A DNA stretch of 24,826 nucleotides, taken from Treponema sp. Its GTDB lineage: Bacteria > Spirochaetota > Spirochaetia > Treponematales > Treponemataceae. Position numbers and translations under genes: made by a program. The first letter of the stretch is position 1. Every line of letters starts with the position of its first letter. Shown here piece by piece: positions 8,181 to 14,046 of this stretch. The DNA lies in the NCBI GenBank assembly GCA_016290335.1, contig JAEETM010000049.1:1-24826 (forward strand). The letters are read 5' to 3'. The notes below the pieces were generated by a model. It worked only from the letters and a program-made list of their open reading frames with translations, was not told the DNA's origin and did not search any database.

Positions 8181-8209
8181 ATTGTAGCATTTTTTGAAAG
8201 TTATTACAA
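8181..8209 (-). promoter_or_regulatory. Promoter of the hisAIE operon (leaderless)
   Basis: On the minus strand TTGTAA (8209-8204) is followed, after exactly 17 bases, by TACAAT (8186-8181). The A of the hisAIE ATG is the 7th base after the -10 box, where transcription is expected to begin. The spacer starts TAACTTTCAAAA, the same block as in the purL promoter. No Shine-Dalgarno sequence lies between promoter and ATG. Confidence 0.7.
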
Positions 8210-8278
8210 ATAGCGATGTTCATTAATTAACGGTCGCAAAGTTTACTATATAGTGATGTATTTGTTTATTTTTTTATG

Positions 8279-8301
8279 TTTTTGTAACTTTAATACAAAA
8301 A
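8279..8301. repeat. Perfect inverted repeat, TTTTTGTA arms
   Basis: Eight-base arms TTTTTGTA and TACAAAAA flank the 7-base centre ACTTTAA. It lies about 70 bases upstream of the hisAIE -35 box, in the AT-rich gap between hisAIE and the barrel gene. It could be an operator or simply AT-rich chance; it overlaps the possible plus-strand promoter described below. The rest of 8211-8278 is AT-rich with a short palindrome ACTATATAGT (8245-8254) and no gene I can support. Confidence 0.4.
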
Positions 8302-8310
8302 TATTGTTAT
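8282..8310 (+). promoter_or_regulatory. Possible promoter of a small RNA
   Basis: TTGTAA (8282-8287), a 17-base spacer and TGTTAT (8305-8310) on the plus strand. It stands upstream of a structured stretch ending in a terminator at about 8416 and no plus-strand gene follows. The -10 box is imperfect, so this is tentative. Confidence 0.3.
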
Positions 8311-8316
8311 TAGGTT

Positions 8317-8416
8317 GTATTCGATGAACTGAATGCTTTGTATTTTATCGAAACCAGAGAATAATAAACGTACAAAAAGGGCTGTTGATTTCCTCCTTTA
8401 GCAACAGCCTTTTTTT
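8317..8416 (+). ncRNA. Candidate small RNA with an anti-Shine-Dalgarno loop
   Basis: Predicted from sequence only. Downstream of the possible promoter at 8282-8310, a 9-bp stem (TTCGATGAA at 8320-8328 with TTTATCGAA at 8344-8352, one G-U pair) is followed by a single-stranded AU-rich linker and an 8-bp GC-containing terminator stem (8380-8387 with 8402-8409) and a T run. The terminator loop ATTTCCTCCTTTAG contains CCTCCTTT, complementary to Shine-Dalgarno sequences. Regulatory RNAs with C-rich loops that pair with Shine-Dalgarno sequences are known, for example in Staphylococcus. No sequence family is recognised. The alternative is that the hairpin only terminates minus-strand transcription from the barrel gene. 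Confidence 0.35.
8374..8416. terminator. Rho-independent terminator, usable on both strands
   Basis: The stem GGCTGTTG (8380-8387) pairs with CAACAGCC (8402-8409) around a 14-base loop. A run of seven T (8410-8416) follows on the plus strand and five A (8374-8378) precede it, giving a T run on the minus strand. On the minus strand the loop reads CTAAAGGAGGAAAT. It is the second of two tandem hairpins downstream of the barrel gene. Confidence 0.75.
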
Positions 8417-8435
8417 ATGTTTATTTGATAAAGAC

Positions 8436-8470
8436 AAAAAAAAGAGCCACCTGAAAGGCGGCTCTTTTTT
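8436..8470. terminator. Bidirectional rho-independent terminator after the outer-membrane barrel gene
   Basis: GAGCC (8444-8448) pairs with GGCTC (8460-8464), with an A-C mismatch and then CCT/AGG closing a GAA loop. Eight A precede (8436-8443) and six T follow (8465-8470), so it can terminate either strand. It lies 22 bases past the stop of the minus-strand barrel gene. Confidence 0.88.
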
Positions 8471-8491
8471 ATGCTTTATTTCTAACTAAAA

Positions 8492-9526
8492 TTAGAAGTT
8501 GATAGCAAATTCAACTGGAACGTCTACTACAACGTTCTTAGCAGCTGTCAAGTTGATTCCAGCTTTGATATCGCATCCACCAACTTTAGCTGTGAAACCA
8601 GGGTTGATTGTCATGTTGAAGTCTTTAGCAAGAAGGTCGCTGTCTTTGAGTTCAACAAATCCACCAAGATTTCCGAGTGGGAATGAAACTTTAGCATAGA
8701 AACCAACGAAAGCAGATTCATTAGCAACACCGCCACCTACGTGCCAGCTTTCAACACCTGTGAAAGCAGCTGCAGATGCTGTGTTTTTACCCATGTTATA
8801 TCCACCAGCGAGGAACAATTCATATCCAATGCTGTCAACTGAACCAGAAACATCAGCTTCAACACGGATTCTCTGGAATTCTTCACCTGAATATGTTCCG
8901 ATGAAGTTGAACCAAAGTCCTACTGGAAGACCAGACAAGTTCAAACCAGCACCAAAGCGGAAAGCTTTGAATGTGTCGATTGCGTTGAACATAGCATTGA
9001 TTGTACCAAAGTCAGCACCAAACTGGAATTTTGTATAAAGTTCAGCTACTGCAACATCACCATCTTTTGGTTTTGAAACGAAGAATTTACCGTTTCCAGA
9101 AGCAAGGAACAAATCCCAAGAGAATGAATCCAAACCGAGAGACAAAGCATAACCGTCTGTTTCGATTCCAGAATCTGTGTTACACCAACCAATATGTTCC
9201 TGGTTGAGGTTTGTTGACCAACGTCCAACAGTAATCTTAAGAGAATCAACTGGTTTGAACCAAATTGACCATGCATCTGTAGTTACAGCATCAGATCCAC
9301 CTTTTACTGAAGAGAGCTTAAGCTGTCCACCAGCCTGATCGCCAGAAACTGCGAAAGAAATTGGTTTGTGATAGAACTGGTTTTCACAATGTTCTTCGAA
9401 CAATTTAACAGCTCCATCGTTGAAGTTGAAAAGGCTTCCCTGAAGTCTTACACCAGCTGAGAAGTCAACTGCGAAAATGCTAGAAGCAAGCAAAGCTGCT
9501 CCAATAATTCCTACGATTTTTTTCAT
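8492..9526 (-). CDS. Outer-membrane beta-barrel (porin-like) protein
   Basis: A 344-residue exported protein. MKKIVGIIGAALLASSIFA is a classic Sec signal with cleavage probably after SIFA. The mature part is rich in Gly, Ser and alternating hydrophobic/polar strands, and ends in VEFAINF, a terminal Phe typical of barrel proteins inserted by BAM. I do not recognise a named family; it resembles uncharacterised treponemal outer-membrane proteins. A barrel pore is inferred from pattern only. I chose the ATG at 9526 because it starts the signal peptide and has AAAGGAGGA upstream (11-base spacing); an in-frame start 45 bases upstream would add a non-signal extension. A near-consensus promoter, a structured leader and tandem terminators suggest a strongly expressed single-gene unit. 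Confidence 0.85.
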   Translation of the reverse strand: MKKIVGIIGAALLASSIFAVDFSAGVRLQGSLFNFNDGAVKLFEEHCENQFYHKPISFAVSGDQAGGQLKLSSVKGGSDAVTTDAWSIWFKPVDSLKITVGRWSTNLNQEHIGWCNTDSGIETDGYALSLGLDSFSWDLFLASGNGKFFVSKPKDGDVAVAELYTKFQFGADFGTINAMFNAIDTFKAFRFGAGLNLSGLPVGLWFNFIGTYSGEEFQRIRVEADVSGSVDSIGYELFLAGGYNMGKNTASAAAFTGVESWHVGGGVANESAFVGFYAKVSFPLGNLGGFVELKDSDLLAKDFNMTINPGFTAKVGGCDIKAGINLTAAKNVVVDVPVEFAINF

Positions 9527-9555
9527 TTTAAAAAAATCCTCCTTTTTTATTAAAA

Positions 9556-9591
9556 GACCTTCACAAATCAACGATTTTTAACGTGAACGTC
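9556..9591 (-). promoter_or_regulatory. Structured 5' leader of the barrel gene
   Basis: Within the predicted transcript leader, GACGTTCAC (9591-9583) pairs with GTGAAGGTC (9564-9556) over 9 positions with one G-G mismatch. A second stem AAATC/GATTT with a GTT loop sits inside it (9565-9577). The outer stem begins a few bases after the expected transcription start, as in 5' hairpins that protect mRNAs from decay. Confidence 0.5.
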
Positions 9592-9601
9592 CTTTTTTAT
9601 T

Positions 9602-9630
9602 ATCTTAACACGGTATTATTGGGAAGTCAA
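9602..9630 (-). promoter_or_regulatory. Strong sigma-70-type promoter of the barrel gene
   Basis: On the minus strand TTGACT (9630-9625), a 17-base spacer and TAAGAT (9607-9602). The expected start is near 9595, giving a leader of about 70 bases. An A/T-rich tract upstream (9631-9658) could act as an UP element. Confidence 0.8.
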
Positions 9631-9740
9631 CAAAAAAAATGCTTTTTTTTACTCCTGCAAATACCTTAATTTAGTTATCGGAAACATCAATTAGTTTCTT
9701 TAATCCTAAATTAACTCAATTTTCACATAGAAAAATAAAG

Positions 9741-9769
9741 TGGAAATAAACTTTATTACTTGTTATAAT
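9741..9769 (+). promoter_or_regulatory. Promoter of the 9777 pseudouridine synthase (apparently leaderless)
   Basis: A perfect TATAAT (9764-9769) preceded by TGT, an extended -10. The -35 region is weak (TGGAAA at 9741-9746, 17-base spacing). The ATG begins at the 8th base after the -10 box, so the mRNA would have essentially no leader. No ribosome binding site is present. The gap 9631-9740 is AT-rich with nothing else recognisable. Confidence 0.7.
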
Positions 9770-9776
9770 CATTTTT

Positions 9777-10535
9777 ATGCAAAAAAACACAGATTATAAG
9801 ACAATTTATGCTGATAACGACCTTGTAGTACTTAATAAACGTTCAGGTATTCTTATTGCAGCAGACCGATACAATCCTGAGGCTCCAAGACTTGATTTAC
9901 TTGCTCAGGAAGAGTTTGGAAAGCTGTATGCAGTTCATAGAATAGATAAAGATACCTCTGGCCTTATTGTTTATGCCAGAACCCAGGAAGCCCAGCGGAA
10001 TCTTTCAATGCAGTTTGAAAAAAGGCAGGTAAAAAAGGTTTATCATGCACTTGTATACGGCCATCCGCTCTGGGAAACACTTACAGTTGATCTTCCCCTG
10101 CTTCCGGATGGAGACCCGCGCCATAGAACTATTGTAAACAAAAGATTCGGTAAAAAATCTGTGACAGATTTTACACTTATTGGCAGCTGCGGACAGTTTT
10201 CCTGGATAGAAGCAAGACCGGAAACAGGCAGAACACACCAGATCCGCGTACACTTAGCAGAAAAAGGTTTTTCTATAGTATGTGACCCATTGTATGGCGG
10301 GAACCAGAAACCAGTGCGATTAAGCGAAATTAAACGAAAATGGAACGGAGATGCGGAAGAAGAGCATCCTCTTTTAAGCCGGCTTGCACTTCATGCGTAT
10401 AAAATAACGTTTACCCACCCTGCTACAGGTGAAGAAGTAACCTTTACGGCAGATTATCCGCGTGATATGGAAGCAGTAAGAAAGCAGCTGGCAAAGATTT
10501 TTGGAGTTGATCCATTACGCAGCTATGAAAAATAA
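9777..10535 (+). CDS. RluA-family RNA pseudouridine synthase
   Basis: Isomerises uridine to pseudouridine in rRNA or tRNA. The 252-residue protein is the catalytic domain alone, with no S4 domain. The signature HRIDKDTSGL carries the nucleophile D57. Other family blocks are DNDLVVLNKRSG near residues 13-24, KVYHALVYG near 87-95, and ARPETGRTHQIRVHLA near 145-160, which includes the conserved Arg of the active-site wall. The target uridine cannot be told from sequence. The ATG at 9777 leaves a full-length domain and no ribosome binding site is present, consistent with a leaderless message. The next gene overlaps its last 11 bases. Confidence 0.93.
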   Translation: MQKNTDYKTIYADNDLVVLNKRSGILIAADRYNPEAPRLDLLAQEEFGKLYAVHRIDKDTSGLIVYARTQEAQRNLSMQFEKRQVKKVYHALVYGHPLWETLTVDLPLLPDGDPRHRTIVNKRFGKKSVTDFTLIGSCGQFSWIEARPETGRTHQIRVHLAEKGFSIVCDPLYGGNQKPVRLSEIKRKWNGDAEEEHPLLSRLALHAYKITFTHPATGEEVTFTADYPRDMEAVRKQLAKIFGVDPLRSYEK

Positions 10536-11541
10536 GATTTTCGGTAGAGTTGCAGCTTTTCTCATCATCCTTTTTTGCTTTACGGAAAAAGCCTTTGCAC
10601 AAATCCATTTTGAAGTAGCCCCGCTTTATGAGTTGAAAAACGGCTGTTTAAATGAGCTTGTTTTTGCTATTTTTGATGATGATGTGTATAAACTGAGCGA
10701 ATTAAACTGGAACATTAAAAACATTTCATACATTGGCGGAAAAGTTGGCGTAAGCTATAAATGGTTTGAGTTTGAAAGCAGTATGCTGGGAGCCTTTCCG
10801 AAAAAAAGTGCAAAAATGTACGATTCTGACTGGCAGGATCTTCCCGCAAATCCTGAAATGAAGACAACCTTTTCCATAAGTGAAAACACATTAAACCACA
10901 ATTTTACCTTTGATTCAAAAGTAATTTTTGCCCCGGAAATAACTAACTGGTTTAAAACAGGCATTTTTCTACAATATACATTAGACCAGATACAGTTTTC
11001 TGCAAGAAACGGTTACGGCTGGTATGGAAGCTCACGTTATTCTCAAAACGGGCAATATGTTCCCTATGATTCTGAATATGCAAAGTTTTTTGCCGTAGGA
11101 AGCCTGCAGGGAATAGATTATTACAGAATAACACGAGCTTTTAATCTTGGTTTATTATTCAATTTTACTATTTTTGAACGTTTACAGATAAAACTTAAAG
11201 GTACAGTTTCTCCATATACTTTTGTTCAATCACTGGATCACCATTATTCGGTAAGCAGTGTGGAAAGCTATTACCGTGACGAAATAAAATCGAGTTTTGC
11301 TTTCTACACCTTTGGCGCCGAGTTGAAGTACCGTTTGATAGATAACATTTTCCTGGGCTGCGGCTTTTCGTATTATTATATGAAAGAAAAACAGGGAGAC
11401 ACCTACAGCAAGCAGGAAACACACGGCTATACAGATATGATTTTTAAGGATTTAGACGAATATTATCCTGATTCAAGTTCTTTGAGCGGAGCTTCCGGCA
11501 AATGGTACACAATCACAGCTTTCTGCAGCTTTATTTTCTGA
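10525..11541 (+). CDS. Omptin-family outer-membrane protease
   Basis: Predicted 10-strand outer-membrane barrel protease of the OmpT/Pla family, 338 residues with a signal peptide (AFLIILFCFTEKAFA, cleavage near residue 25). Several blocks align with omptins: KLSELNWNIKN (56-66), KMYDSDWQDL (98-107), FSISENTLNHNF and FSARNGYGWYGSS (158-170). The catalytic pairs are intact: D100 and D102 (OmpT D83/D85) and D238 and H240 in LDHHY (OmpT D210/H212). It ends in Phe, as expected for a BAM substrate. I chose the ATG at 10525 because it starts the signal peptide; it overlaps the previous gene by 11 bases with no close ribosome binding site, so it is probably translated by coupling. Known omptins cleave between basic residues and need LPS for activity. 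The 3' end overlaps the converging gene. Confidence 0.85.
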   Translation: MKNKIFGRVAAFLIILFCFTEKAFAQIHFEVAPLYELKNGCLNELVFAIFDDDVYKLSELNWNIKNISYIGGKVGVSYKWFEFESSMLGAFPKKSAKMYDSDWQDLPANPEMKTTFSISENTLNHNFTFDSKVIFAPEITNWFKTGIFLQYTLDQIQFSARNGYGWYGSSRYSQNGQYVPYDSEYAKFFAVGSLQGIDYYRITRAFNLGLLFNFTIFERLQIKLKGTVSPYTFVQSLDHHYSVSSVESYYRDEIKSSFAFYTFGAELKYRLIDNIFLGCGFSYYYMKEKQGDTYSKQETHGYTDMIFKDLDEYYPDSSSLSGASGKWYTITAFCSFIF

Positions 11542-12796
11542 TTCTAATTGAAACTATTCGCCTTTGGAACACATCTTCTACGGTGTAAATTACATTATCA
11601 AGTACAAAGGCATTTCCAGCTGATGGCAGATAACCAAACTGTTCGAGCAGCCAGCCACCAATTGTGTTCATATCCTCTGATTCAAGGTGCAGTCCAAGGA
11701 TTTCGTTTACATCATCCAGCAAAAGTTCGCCGGGAACAATAAAGGTATTATAGGCAACAAGCTGTATTTTATCTTCGGCAGGAAGGCTGTCGTAAGAGTT
11801 TTCATCGGTCATCCGGCCAAAAACAACGCGGATTATATCTTCCATAGTAACAATACCGGACATTTCGCCCTGCTCGGTAAGAACCACGGCAAACTTGTGT
11901 TCTTCTTCCCTGAACTTCTGGAGTAAATCTATTACAGAAAAAGTGCCCGGTACAAAAAATACGTCACTCATCATTCGCCCCGCAAAACCTTCTTCTTCAG
12001 ATTCCACCTGTTCTGCATTTGCATAAAGGATTTTCTTGTAATTTATAACCCCAACTACATTTTCCGGCTCGTTTTTGTATACCGTGAGCGTAGAAAAGCC
12101 TGTACGTAAAAACTCAGCCGTAGTTTCTTCGTAAGTAGCATTAAAATCAACAGAGCTTACAAAAGAACGGTGCTTCATAATGTCGCTTACACACAAATCA
12201 TTGAACTTAATGATTTTATTGAGCATTTTACTTTCTGATTTTTCTATTGTACCTTCTTTTTCGCCAACATCAATCAGCGTACGAAGCTCTTCTTCCGTAA
12301 CAATTGCTTCTTTTGGCTTTATGATTTTTTCTACAAGCCATACAGCACCCTTTGAAAGTCCCTGAAAAAGCGTAATTACAGGATAAAATACAATTTCCAG
12401 AATCCTCAGCGGAACAGATGAAAAACAGGTAATTTTTTCCGGAGACAGTCCTGCTATAGTTTTAGGGATAATCTGGCCAAAGGTTGTAATAAAAAAGGCA
12501 GTAATAATTGTTGGGAGTCCTACTCCTCCACCGCCAAAGGTTTTTACAACAAGAGAAGTTGCAAGGGCAGAAACAAGCGTATTCAAAAAGTTGGTTCCTA
12601 CAAGCACAGTTGTAAGGAGTCTTCCCATATTGTTTTTAAGCTTTGCAACAAGCTCGGCATGTTTTTTACGTTCATCAAGCATGCTGCGGAGCTTAAGCTT
12701 GGAAAGAGACAGGTAGGCGGTTTCTGATGAAGTGAAAAAGCCGACGCAGAGAATAAGGAGGAAGATAACGATTAAAGTGATTATGGTACTAAGCAT
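11531..12796 (-). CDS. CNNM/CorC-type CBS-domain transporter (second paralog)
   Basis: A 421-residue membrane protein with the CNNM (DUF21) transmembrane domain at about 1-150 (first helix at 3-22, then SSETAYLSLSKLKLRSM), a CBS pair (about 195-320, ending MSGIVTMEDIIRVVFGR) and a C-terminal CorC_HlyC domain (TIGGWLLEQFGYLPSAGNAF). Family members are implicated in Mg2+/Co2+ extrusion; older annotations call them TlyC hemolysins. The motif usually reading FGE-I-x-PK is FGQIIPK here, with Q108 in place of the conserved Glu. Its ATG overlaps the stop of the first paralog by 8 bases, and GAGG lies 10 bases upstream. Its 3' end overlaps the omptin gene on the opposite strand by 11 bases. Confidence 0.9.
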   Translation of the reverse strand: MLSTIITLIVIFLLILCVGFFTSSETAYLSLSKLKLRSMLDERKKHAELVAKLKNNMGRLLTTVLVGTNFLNTLVSALATSLVVKTFGGGGVGLPTIITAFFITTFGQIIPKTIAGLSPEKITCFSSVPLRILEIVFYPVITLFQGLSKGAVWLVEKIIKPKEAIVTEEELRTLIDVGEKEGTIEKSESKMLNKIIKFNDLCVSDIMKHRSFVSSVDFNATYEETTAEFLRTGFSTLTVYKNEPENVVGVINYKKILYANAEQVESEEEGFAGRMMSDVFFVPGTFSVIDLLQKFREEEHKFAVVLTEQGEMSGIVTMEDIIRVVFGRMTDENSYDSLPAEDKIQLVAYNTFIVPGELLLDDVNEILGLHLESEDMNTIGGWLLEQFGYLPSAGNAFVLDNVIYTVEDVFQRRIVSIRIRK

Positions 12797-14045
12797 TTTT
12801 TGTTATCCTCATACGCTCAATCCGGTGAGACTGGATTTTTTTTACGGTAAAACGCCAGCCTTCAAAATCAAGGGTGTCCCCATTTTCAGGCATTCTGTTT
12901 ATATGCTCTGTAAACCAGCCGCCAATTGTTTCGTTTATATTCGATTCCAGCGGAATATGGAGTGCATCCTTTAGTACACGCAGCAAAACCGAACCATTTA
13001 TTTCAAAATCTTCCTTATTTTCTACAGAATCAATATCAAAAACTTTACCGCGTAACGAATCATCACCTGGAAGGGCAAAAATCTCGCGGGAAATATCTTT
13101 TTCAGTAACAATACCGTCTGTACCGGAGTATTCATCTACAACAATTGCCATAGACTGCCTGTTTTCAAACAAAACTTCCTGCACGGAAGACATTTTTTTT
13201 GTACCCGGTATAAAAAGTGGAGGCCTCATCAACTTGGAAACAGAAAAACTCTGGGGACATTCCTTATATTCAAGCATATCCTTTAAGTAAAGCACACCGA
13301 CAATATCGTCTATGGACTTTTTGTAAACCGGGAAACGGGTAAAATTAAGGCGCTGAGAAAGCTCAATTACATCGCGGTAAGTTGCATTTACTGGAATTGC
13401 TTTGATTTTAGTGCGGGGAACCATAATGTCCTGGGCTTCCAAATCAGAAAACTTAAAAATCTGGCTCATCATGCGGTTTTCGTTTTCTTCTATAACACCA
13501 GATTCAGAGCTCATATCAAAAAAAGTTTTGATTTCTTCTTCGGTGTAGGATTTTTTCTGTCTCTTTGTATTTATGCCGAAAATACGCAGAATAAGGCGGG
13601 CAAAAAAAGTAACAACCGAAACAATCGGGTGCATGAGCTTTACGAAGATTGATATAAAACCACTGAGTCTGTAAGCAATCGGGTCGGGACAGCGGGCGGC
13701 AATTGTTTTAGGTGTGATTTCGCCAAAAATAAGAAGCAGCACTGTTACGACAAGTGTAGCAATCCCTACACCGCTTTCGCCAAAAAGCCTGAGCGATATT
13801 GACGTAATGATTGCGGAAAGGAAAATGTTTACTAAATCATTGGAAATAAGAAGCGTGTTTATAAGATGCTCCTTATTGTCCAGAAGACGCCCTATTCTTA
13901 AAGCCCTTTTATTCTTTTTACGGCGGAGGATGCGCAGTCTGAGCTTATTCATTCCAAGTACCGCACTCTCAGAAATTGAAAAAAGCATTGAGAGTACGAT
14001 AAGGGCAATTGCAATGATAATTAAATACGAGGGTATGTCGTCCAT
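12789..14045 (-). CDS. CNNM/CorC-type CBS-domain transporter (first paralog)
   Basis: A 418-residue protein with the same architecture as its downstream neighbour: CNNM domain at about 1-160 (helix IIIAIALIVLSMLFS, then SESAVLGMNKLRLRIL), FGEITPKTIA at 107-116 with the usual Glu109, two CBS repeats (IMVPRTKIKAIPV start; SGTDGIVTEKDIS end) and a CorC_HlyC domain (ETIGGWFTEHINRMPENGD). Divalent-cation export is the family expectation. I chose the ATG at 14045, one base after the lipoprotein stop (TAA-C-ATG), which opens directly into the first membrane helix; the longer in-frame start at 14156 would add 37 basic residues that overlap the upstream gene. Tandem CNNM genes suggest a hetero-dimer or divided roles. 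Confidence 0.9.
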   Translation of the reverse strand: MDDIPSYLIIIAIALIVLSMLFSISESAVLGMNKLRLRILRRKKNKRALRIGRLLDNKEHLINTLLISNDLVNIFLSAIITSISLRLFGESGVGIATLVVTVLLLIFGEITPKTIAARCPDPIAYRLSGFISIFVKLMHPIVSVVTFFARLILRIFGINTKRQKKSYTEEEIKTFFDMSSESGVIEENENRMMSQIFKFSDLEAQDIMVPRTKIKAIPVNATYRDVIELSQRLNFTRFPVYKKSIDDIVGVLYLKDMLEYKECPQSFSVSKLMRPPLFIPGTKKMSSVQEVLFENRQSMAIVVDEYSGTDGIVTEKDISREIFALPGDDSLRGKVFDIDSVENKEDFEINGSVLLRVLKDALHIPLESNINETIGGWFTEHINRMPENGDTLDFEGWRFTVKKIQSHRIERMRITKNA

Positions 14046-14046
14046 G

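Noticed and set aside
8256..8327. A 23-codon hydrophobic plus-strand frame (MYLFIFLCFCNF start)
   Set aside because: A TACTAT sits 6 bases before the ATG, like the leaderless genes, but there is no -35 box and the composition is what AT-rich sequence gives by chance.
8175..8491. A riboswitch or histidine attenuator before hisAIE
   Set aside because: No run of His codons or recognised aptamer is visible, and the promoter leaves no leader on the hisAIE side.
9527..9571. Barrel gene starting 45 bases further upstream
   Set aside because: It would bury the signal peptide behind 15 residues and pass through the ribosome binding site.
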